Assembly: GCA_016617855.1 (NCBI GenBank)
Contig: JAECUM010000800.1
Location: forward strand, 58,856 to 122,855
Length of the DNA stretch: 64,000 nucleotides
Direction of reading: 5' to 3'
From: Megalonaias nervosa
Lineage: Eukaryota; Mollusca; Bivalvia; Unionida; Unionidae
Part shown: one piece after another, positions 58,195 through 64,000 of the stretch
Layout of the letters: the number at the start of each line of letters is the position of its first letter
How positions within the stretch are numbered: the first letter of the stretch is position 1
Notes under the pieces: generated by a model
What the model was told of the DNA's origin: nothing
The model's database searches: none
Seen by the model: only the letters and a program-made list of their open reading frames with translations
Position numbers and translations under genes: made by a program

Positions 58195-59006
58195 GTACTG
58201 CTGAACTGATAAATAAATTTGATGAAGAAATTATTAAGACAATTAATAAATTGAACCGAGATCAACTAGCTGAGTTTGCTGTGGATAGTTTTGGTCAAAG
58301 AAGTAAATTAATGAAACCTGAACACGCTAAAGATATTAAAAATATTGGACAATGGAAAAAATATTTATATCGCATACGCATGAATGTTGAACAAGCTAGA
58401 GATAATGATCCATTATATCAGAGTTATGTTAGGGAAATTGATAATTTAATTCAATCAAGAAGAGAGGAGAAAAAACAACAAAAACAACAAGAACGACAAC
58501 AAAAATGACAAGAAAAAATGAAACAATTACAAAAACCTCCAAAACAAAAAACACCAAAACCATTTGAGCAATCACTTCGTGATTATCCAGAATTACCATC
58601 ATCATCACGACTACAACAAGAACGACAACAACGAGAACAACAACTACAACAACGAGAACAACAACTACAACAACAAATACGGCAACTAGAAAAAGAAAAA
58701 AAACGATTACAACCAGTCAAAACAATAAGTAAGAAAGAAGAAGAAGAATATATTCCGTCAGACACCTCTCCTGGCGCAACTGGAAGTGGTCTAGGAAGTG
58801 GTTTTATTACCTGTCCTAATAACGTCCTTGCTGATGTCGATCGATTAGAAATTCTCATTGGAGGAAAACGAGCTGGTAATAATTCTCCATAAATCATTAA
58901 TGAAGTAGCTGATATTTGCAAACGATTATTTACAGGCGGTATCATGGATATTGATGTATATCGGTCTCTCATTAATGAAATCGCCGATGAGTATCATAGT
59001 GATTAA
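58173..59006 (+). pseudogene. Gln-rich coiled-coil protein of viral element 2, two internal stops
   Basis: One frame, open from an ACG at 58173 (KESFKISTAEL...) to TAA at 59004-59006, interrupted by TGA at 58506-58508 and TAA at 58890-58892. It has no ATG at the head: either ACG replaced ATG or an internal start is used. Central part is Gln/Arg/Lys-rich coiled coil (EQQLQQREQQLQQQ, 58650-58700). After it ITCPNNVLADVDRLEILIGG and, beyond the second stop, INEVADICKRLFTGG and YRSLINEIADEY. No family recognised. Position before the pVI and capsid genes suggests a scaffold or virion component. Confidence 0.55.
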
Positions 59007-59070
59007 GTATGTAATTAGTGATAAAGTCACTTAATAATAAAATGATCATACACAATACTCGTGGACCTAC

Positions 59071-59502
59071 ATGGTCAGGGTAATAAACTCTCGATTACCG
59101 GTATACAAAACGACCTACGGAGATGGACTAGGTGATGTTGTTCAGGGTCTGTTTAGGAGGATAGCCCCAAAAACAATACCGATTGCAAAGCAGCTAGGAA
59201 TGAAAGCTATTGATGTTGTTCGTGAAAAGGGTATAGGCGCTGTTGGTAATATTGCTAGCAAAGCATTCTCAGCAATCAAAGATAGACTATCAAGATTAAT
59301 ACGCAGACCACAAGCGGCCCGACCTCAACCTGTGAAATTACCTAGCACTGAAGTGATGCCCGCAAATGTCAGTAAAATAATAAATCAAGCAGCTAATCAA
59401 AAACTAGCGGAATTAACTGATATCCCGATGTCGGAAAAGGAAAAAAATATAACCGCTAGTCTGATAGCAGGAAGTGGTCTTCGAGTTAGACGAAGACGAT
59501 AA
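59071..59502 (+). CDS. pVI-like virion protein of viral element 2
   Basis: 143 residues, intact. Start VRVINSRLPVYKTTYGDGLG followed by an amphipathic Gly/Ala/Lys helix region (LFRRIAPKTIPIAKQLGM; GIGAVGNIASKAFSAI) and an Arg-rich end (LRVRRRR). Short proteins with a GDGLG-type start and amphipathic helices directly upstream of the capsid gene occur across adintovirus/Polinton relatives and are compared with adenovirus protein VI, which links capsid to core and disrupts endosomal membrane. An upstream ATG at 59041 opens only a 13-codon frame. Ends 8 bp before the capsid ATG. Confidence 0.6.
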   Translation: MVRVINSRLPVYKTTYGDGLGDVVQGLFRRIAPKTIPIAKQLGMKAIDVVREKGIGAVGNIASKAFSAIKDRLSRLIRRPQAARPQPVKLPSTEVMPANVSKIINQAANQKLAELTDIPMSEKEKNITASLIAGSGLRVRRRR

Positions 59503-59510
59503 TAATAAAG

Positions 59511-60902
59511 ATGTTTAAGCGCGTATCTGACCCCGCGTTTGACATGGACGCACCAGTTCTCAAAGATGAGTCTGTGCGCGATTATCAGTACTATTCTTAC
59601 GACGCACGAATTCCAGATCAGCGTGGACGAATCGAACTACGGGTTCAGGATACAAGTAGATATTTCTTACCCGCTGAAGCATTTATCGAATTTGAAGGTG
59701 AAATTATAAGGACAAATGATGTCGAATACGTCGCTGATATTAGGATTGGTTTTGTTAATAATGGTATTATGGCGTTATTTGACAGCGCTACGTACATGAT
59801 TGATGGAAAAAATATTGAATCAATCCAGAAGGACGTTGATGTTGCTACAACAATACTAGGCCTTGCAAGATACAGCGACGATTATTCAAGATCAGCTGGT
59901 CCATCGATGATGTTTGTGAAAGATACAACTGACCACTCTGACAGTAGAAATCAGATTATTCGACGACCAAAAGATCGAACTGTTGCTCCTGCTGATGCTG
60001 ATATTGAAGATCTATCTTTTCCAAATCCAGAATTTAACTTAGGATTTGCAGCACGTAGATCAATGTTAAGAGGTAATAGGAGAAGATTTTCATGTGCAAT
60101 TCCACTGTCACATATTTTTGGATTCTGTAGAAATGTCAGAAAAGTCATTTTCGGAGCCAAACACACAGTTGTACTTGTACGAAAAGGCGATGATAATGAT
60201 GCATTATGGAGACCTATTGGTGATGCTGGTAAAATAATACTAACAAAACTTTCCCTGTGGATGCCAGTGATGACTCCGTCAATATCCGAAGAAGACCGGT
60301 TGTTATCTTTTATGAGTCAAGGCGGTAAATCAACGTTGTCATGGTTAACAATGACCACAGATGCTGTTCAGAGTGCAATTGATGGTTTATTTACATGGCA
60401 GATAGCTTCTCAGCAAGGTGTTTCTGCACCAAGACACATATTTATTACGTTTCAAAAGATTGCACGAGTAAACTCGCAAACACACAGTCACATGATATTT
60501 GACCAACTCGGTGTTTCTGAGGTTTCATTAAGGATAAATGGACATCAAGAACCATCCGAGGATATATTACTGAATTTCGATCAAAATCATGTAGCACGTG
60601 CATATCATCGTCTTATGTCGTTCATGGGTCGTGATCAAAATATTGATACTGGTTTACAAATATCTCAGTTAGATTTTACAACGCTGTATCCGATTTATTA
60701 CTTTTCACTAGAACATTTAGATTTAACCAGACAATCAGTAGTTGATATTTATTTTCGAGCTCGTGTAACATTGCCAATAGCACCAGCACCATTAATTCCT
60801 AATTACAGAGCAATAGCCGTTATACTCAGCGATAAATCGATGTTACTCGAAGGTGTTGGTGGACGAATGAGAGTTATTGATGCTCCAGTAGAAAATATGT
60901 AA
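59511..60902 (+). CDS. Double-jelly-roll major capsid protein of viral element 2
   Basis: 463 residues, uninterrupted. Starts MFKRVSDPAFDMDAPVLKDE with YSYDARIPDQRGRIELRVQD, then jelly-roll-like beta-rich sequence, a central RRRFSCAIPLSHIFGFCRNV block (~residue 191) and LSLWMPVMTP (~249), then a second beta-rich half with RHIFITFQKIARVN and FRARVTLP near the end. Length, the PLS..FGF block (F54H12.2-type and adintovirus hexons have a comparable PL..l.gf.e) and neighbours (pVI, protease, penton) support a hexon-type DJR protein. Not the same family as the broken capsid gene at 53207. I recall similar predicted proteins in arthropods and cnidarians. Codon usage is A/T-ending. Confidence 0.82.
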   Translation: MFKRVSDPAFDMDAPVLKDESVRDYQYYSYDARIPDQRGRIELRVQDTSRYFLPAEAFIEFEGEIIRTNDVEYVADIRIGFVNNGIMALFDSATYMIDGKNIESIQKDVDVATTILGLARYSDDYSRSAGPSMMFVKDTTDHSDSRNQIIRRPKDRTVAPADADIEDLSFPNPEFNLGFAARRSMLRGNRRRFSCAIPLSHIFGFCRNVRKVIFGAKHTVVLVRKGDDNDALWRPIGDAGKIILTKLSLWMPVMTPSISEEDRLLSFMSQGGKSTLSWLTMTTDAVQSAIDGLFTWQIASQQGVSAPRHIFITFQKIARVNSQTHSHMIFDQLGVSEVSLRINGHQEPSEDILLNFDQNHVARAYHRLMSFMGRDQNIDTGLQISQLDFTTLYPIYYFSLEHLDLTRQSVVDIYFRARVTLPIAPAPLIPNYRAIAVILSDKSMLLEGVGGRMRVIDAPVENM

Positions 60903-60945
60903 AATATTTTCTAAACATGTAATTAGATCATCCATAATAATTATA

Positions 60946-61404
60946 ATGTCATATCATCACGTTAGTGTGAGTCTGACTCCTGGTCAGATTAAAAAGCTGC
61001 AATCAGCATCAAAAAATAACTGTGGAATAAAAATATCGCTAAAGCGAGAACAGATGACCGGTGCGAATAAACTATCGTTGACCGAGCGTCAGTTCAAAAA
61101 CTTCAATGATGCTAAAAAATCAAATAAAGGCGTTAAATTTAATCTTTCTGCGGGCGCCATCAAAGACATCGCTAAATCGGGTGGTATATTTCCACTTCTC
61201 GCAGCTATACCAGCATTAATAGCAGCTGCAGCACCAGCTGTTGCAAAGGCAGCTGCATTAGGCGCTGTTGGAACTGCTGCTGGAATGGCATTAAAGAAAG
61301 CAACCGGAAAAAAAAAAAAAAAAAAGGGAAGAGGTTTAAGATTACCAGGGACTCCACATTCATGGTACGGAAAGGGTCTAAGATTACCAGGGACAGTTTA
61401 CTAA
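60946..61404 (+). CDS. Hydrophobic virion-core peptide of viral element 2
   Basis: 152 residues, intact, ATG in context AATTATAATG. The N-terminal half has three related segments (SLTPGQIKKLQSA, SLTERQFKNFNDA, NLSAGAIKDIAKS), each followed by a short beta-like stretch, then GGIFPLLAAIPALIAAAA and further Ala/Gly-rich membrane sequence (residues ~80-115), a Lys9 cluster, and a twice-repeated GLRLPGT at the C-terminus. Proteins with this K..L..A ... GGFLP..A.. layout are widespread beside adintovirus/Polinton capsid genes. Likely membrane-active or core protein. The A-run at 61310-61326 is a slippage hazard. Confidence 0.68.
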   Translation: MSYHHVSVSLTPGQIKKLQSASKNNCGIKISLKREQMTGANKLSLTERQFKNFNDAKKSNKGVKFNLSAGAIKDIAKSGGIFPLLAAIPALIAAAAPAVAKAAALGAVGTAAGMALKKATGKKKKKKGRGLRLPGTPHSWYGKGLRLPGTVY

Positions 61405-61412
61405 TATCACCA

Positions 61413-61816
61413 ATGTCCAATTTTGATTTACTTAATGCTGCTAAGCAATTAAAAATAAAAAATTTCAGAGGTGTTTTTATGCGCGATCAATTACCAAAAA
61501 AACCAAACAATATCGAAACTGGTATCATTAATCTCGATAAAAACTCTGGACTAGGCACGCACTGGGTAGGATATGCAATTGATCCACGTGGAATTATTTA
61601 TTTCGATTCGTATGGATTAGCACCACCAAAAGAATTTCTTCATTATGTCAACATAATACTGCTCCAATCTGGTATTCAACGCTACCAACACAAAAAATAA
61701 CTGATCCTCCAATATGCGGTCATGAAACCCTCGCTGTGCTTGATGCTGTATCAAAATCAACAGCACCGCCTCATAAAGTCGTGCACGCGTTCACTACACT
61801 ACGTCATAACACTTAA
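61413..61816 (+). pseudogene. Adenain-like maturation protease of viral element 2, one frameshift
   Basis: ATG at 61413 (9 bp after the previous stop). First frame reads MSNFDLLNAAKQLKIKNF, GVFMRDQLPKKPN, GTHWVGYAID (catalytic His), YFDSYGLAPPKEFL (catalytic Asp) and stops at 61698. A second frame, open across 61655-61816, supplies PPICGHETLAVLDAV with the expected catalytic Cys and ends at a TAA (61814). The shift falls about 61640-61665. All three catalytic residues are present, so only the frame is broken. No slippery heptamer was seen, so mutation or sequence error is more likely than programmed frameshifting. Confidence 0.82.
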
Positions 61817-61835
61817 ACTGATATCAGTAAATATA

Positions 61836-62936
61836 ATGGTAGATATTTACGGAAGATCTACTCGCAAAGATAAGGAGAAGATCGATTTATCTAAATATGC
61901 GACTCTTGATCAGCTCAGAAATGAAATCGATGATTTATTAAATATCACAAGTGTGGATCAAAATGAAGTCGTTCTTTTTCAGGACAAACAAGGACGATTA
62001 AAAACGAGTAACATACAACTACCAGATGTACTTGTACGAATTCCCAACGCGGTTGTTAATAATATCGTTACTTTTACTGATCAGGGTAGAATACAGGATT
62101 CCGGTAAGTCGATTAACGATTATGTTAAGAAAACTGGTGATGTATTTACCGGTGACATTATTATGTCAAGAAGAAAAATTACATATCTTGGAGATCCAAT
62201 CGCAGATACAGACGCAACAACAAAAAAATACGTCGATGATCAAGAATCCAAATACGTGTCAGTGCGCGGTGGTATAATGCGTGCATTTCTCGACATGCAT
62301 AATAATGGTATTAATAATCTCAGAACACCAGAAACAGATTTCGACGCTGCAACGAAAAAATATGTCGACGATAGGGAAGTCTCAATAACGACTTCGTTAA
62401 CGACAATCAATAACGGGATTGCTACATTTAGAACTGAATATAATAGTCACATACAAACATTTCTAAATTTTCGTAAAAATGTAAACAAAAATATCAATGA
62501 ATTTTTTGGAACTCCACCAACTGTTATTATTAATCTCGCTAACATTAACACAAGACTCAACGATATCATTAGTGGCATTCCTAACATTATTCAAAAAACT
62601 AATTTCATTAGAATTCCTCACGGACGAGTTAACAATATCGTGTACACAGTCGCATCAGGAAAAGCAACATGGACACCGGAAAATAACACCCTTAAACATA
62701 CCGCAGAGGTCACTGGTGTATATAGATTATCTGTGTTTAGCAGTGCAAAATTTACTGTATTTCCTACATTTACATGGCGTCATTCAACCGATAGTTTTTC
62801 TGGAACTGTATCCATAATATTAAATAAAGATGTCGAGGAAACGTTTATGCTGATAGCGGACGATAAAAAGTTAACCGCAGCAGATTATTGGTGGTGTATT
62901 GAGTTTGTAGCTGAAACTCCTCAATTAGTTACCTAG
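61836..62936 (+). CDS. Fibre-like attachment protein of viral element 2
   Basis: The frame opens at 61722, but the likely start is ATG 61836 (context AATATAATG), giving 366 residues. Residues ~1-90: charged start and helical region. Then two repeats of a tail-fibre motif: ITYLGDPIADTDATTKKYVDD (~residues 117-137) and INNLRTPETDFDAATKKYVDD (~159-180). A coiled-coil-like stretch follows and a beta-rich C-terminus (GVYRLSVFSS...; TWRHSTDSFSGT; WWCIEFV) resembling a C1q/TNF-like head. The K(I/N)xNLxxPxxxxDAATKKYVD repeat is a hallmark of phage tail fibres and also occurs in some virus-like elements of aquatic invertebrates. It lies between protease and membrane/penton genes. Interpreted as a trimeric spike. 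Confidence 0.65.
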   Translation: MVDIYGRSTRKDKEKIDLSKYATLDQLRNEIDDLLNITSVDQNEVVLFQDKQGRLKTSNIQLPDVLVRIPNAVVNNIVTFTDQGRIQDSGKSINDYVKKTGDVFTGDIIMSRRKITYLGDPIADTDATTKKYVDDQESKYVSVRGGIMRAFLDMHNNGINNLRTPETDFDAATKKYVDDREVSITTSLTTINNGIATFRTEYNSHIQTFLNFRKNVNKNINEFFGTPPTVIINLANINTRLNDIISGIPNIIQKTNFIRIPHGRVNNIVYTVASGKATWTPENNTLKHTAEVTGVYRLSVFSSAKFTVFPTFTWRHSTDSFSGTVSIILNKDVEETFMLIADDKKLTAADYWWCIEFVAETPQLVT

Positions 62937-62945
62937 ATAATTATA

Positions 62946-63445
62946 ATGAATCAAGAGTCATTTATCGACGTTCAACGTCACAGATACGCTCAAGTATGTG
63001 AGTGTCAAACTAAACTAAAAAATATCATCGACGATTACACGATAAAGGTAAAAAATATCGTCGACGTATGGTTGTTATTGATATAATGGTATACTCGGTT
63101 TCTGCTGTTATTGCTGGAACTGGATTATTATTATCAACAATAACGATGACAGCGCCTGCAGTTGTAACAATTATAGTTTCAACGGCAACAACATGCGCAG
63201 ATATTTTCAGTATTATCGCTAAGAAAATATCTACATGTACAAATAATAAACTAAACGAGTACATAATGAAATTGCACACAGCAACAGCCGCATACACTAA
63301 ATTATGCTCGTATATTTCAGCGTATCTCAGTGATGGTAAAATATCCGATGAGGAGTTCGTAACGATAATGAAAACCTACGATGAAGCATTCATAGTGGAA
63401 CGCGATGCGTTCTCTAGTGACAATAACGGAAAGATGGAGAATTAA
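62946..63445 (+). pseudogene. Membrane protein of viral element 2, one frameshift
   Basis: ATG at 62946 (context AATTATAATG) begins MNQESFIDVQRHRYAQV and stops at 63096-63098. A second frame, overlapping from ~63020 to 63445, contains a hydrophobic pair (VSAVIAGTGLLLSTITMTAP; VVTIIVSTATTC), KKISTCTNNKLNEYIMKLH, and ISAYLSDGKISDEEFVTIM. The order helix - two hydrophobic segments - K.K..KH helix - DG.ISDEEF is a recurring small membrane protein in adintovirus-like gene blocks. A near duplication AAAAATATC(A/G)TCGACG at 63018 and 63048 lies at the shift point and could have caused it. Confidence 0.6.
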
Positions 63446-63463
63446 ATAATAACGATAATAATA

Positions 63464-64000
63464 ATGTCAGAGTCGCGCGAATTACTTCAGCAGATCGTAG
63501 CTAATACAACACCGTCAAAAACTACGATGATATCATTAAGTTCAACCAGTCCTGAATTTAGCGTTAATTTTCCAACCGCAATTCCAGCAAAGGAAATAGC
63601 ATTAGCGCAATTACGAGTTTATTATAGTTGGCCAAATGTTAGATCAAAAGCGTTTGGTGGACAACAACCAAATAATTCACTGGTATTTGCGAATAAAAAT
63701 AAACCAGATGGAACACCTGATTGGCAAGTTGTTGGAATTTCAACGGGCAGTTATCAAATAGAACAGATTAATGATGAGTTCCAACGCAGAATTAAATCTA
63801 TTACAGGAAAAGAATCTAAAATAGCGATCACTGTTTATGAACCAACACTATCAGCGGTTATTGAAATAAATTCTCCTGACTACCTAGTAGACATTTATCA
63901 AAGTTCGATCAGATCAGTGTTAGGATGGCCTGATATTCCACCGGTTTATAATGGAGTTTCAGAACCAAAAATAGAAGAATTTAAAACGAGTGAAGCAAAA
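63464..64000 (+). CDS. Penton-like minor capsid protein of viral element 2 (runs off the window)
   Basis: Open from ATG 63464 (context AATAATAATG) for 179 codons to the window edge. Beta-rich: EFSVNFPTAIPAKEIALAQL, VYYSWPNV, NNSLVF, then DWQVVGISTGSYQIEQINDE, an F..RIK helix and VDIYQSSIRSVLGW. The ALxxLxxYYSWxNV ... G(S/T)YxIxxIxxxFxxxI pattern is that of the short penton-type protein of adintovirus/Polinton relatives, which forms capsid vertices. Different in sequence from the element-1 minor capsid gene at 49359. Confidence 0.72.
   Translation, partial: MSESRELLQQIVANTTPSKTTMISLSSTSPEFSVNFPTAIPAKEIALAQLRVYYSWPNVRSKAFGGQQPNNSLVFANKNKPDGTPDWQVVGISTGSYQIEQINDEFQRRIKSITGKESKIAITVYEPTLSAVIEINSPDYLVDIYQSSIRSVLGWPDIPPVYNGVSEPKIEEFKTSEAK

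Noticed and set aside
61640..61665. Programmed ribosomal frameshift in the element-2 protease
   Set aside because: No slippery heptamer or obvious downstream pseudoknot is visible, and neighbouring genes also carry simple lesions.

Overview
The window looks like a chromosome segment of an aquatic invertebrate, probably a mollusc. That is an inference from the mix of split EGF-domain exons, LINE and tRNA-derived SINE families, long minisatellites and Polinton/Maverick-lineage viral elements; no single marker proves the taxon. Most of the sequence is repeats and fossil mobile DNA. Ordinary host coding sequence is limited to a few short exons.

Left part (1-31 kb): a minus-strand multi-EGF gene is visible as four well-formed exons (24455-24583, 22128-22223, 20527-20643, 3891-4030) plus one dead duplicate exon (13377-13456). 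Its introns hold a decayed LINE (1-2735), a nearly intact LINE with one in-frame stop and an 11-bp target duplication (7971-12072), a hAT/BED-type relic, three tRNA-derived SINEs, a Mutator/Kolobok-type transposase with two homopolymer frameshifts (14969-16965), an intact ORF for an I-PpoI-like His-Me-finger nuclease (17531-18007, minus) and several segmental duplications. A 22-bp minisatellite (23.1-23.7 kb) and a 26-bp minisatellite of about 6.2 kb (24.7-30.9 kb) follow.

Middle (31-39 kb): a diverged ~140-bp tandem repeat, then a 3.8-kb pogo/Tigger-like DNA transposon (32861-36692) inserted in a GTAT microsatellite, with only the two ends of its transposase left, then a 73-bp tandem repeat.

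Right part (39-64 kb): two different Polinton-lineage viral elements lie side by side. Element 1 (about 39.2-55.65 kb) is heavily decayed. Protein-primed-type DNA polymerase B, a BIR (inhibitor-of-apoptosis) domain, packaging ATPase, small basic proteins, rve integrase with chromodomain-like tail, penton-like minor capsid, F54H12.2-type major capsid protein and adenain-like protease can still be recognised in that order, each broken by stops, frameshifts and catalytic substitutions. It is interrupted inside the minor-capsid gene by a ~1.85-kb sequence, a second copy of which (55715-57560) separates it from element 2. Element 2 (about 57.6 kb to the window end) is from another lineage and much better preserved: a 156-bp inverted repeat is followed by a compact plus-strand late-gene block (two Gln/charged proteins, a pVI-like protein, an intact double-jelly-roll capsid protein, a hydrophobic virion peptide, protease, a fibre-like protein with phage-type ATKKYVD repeats, a membrane protein and an open penton-like ORF). 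Only some of these genes carry one or two lesions. Its replication genes, if any, lie beyond the window.
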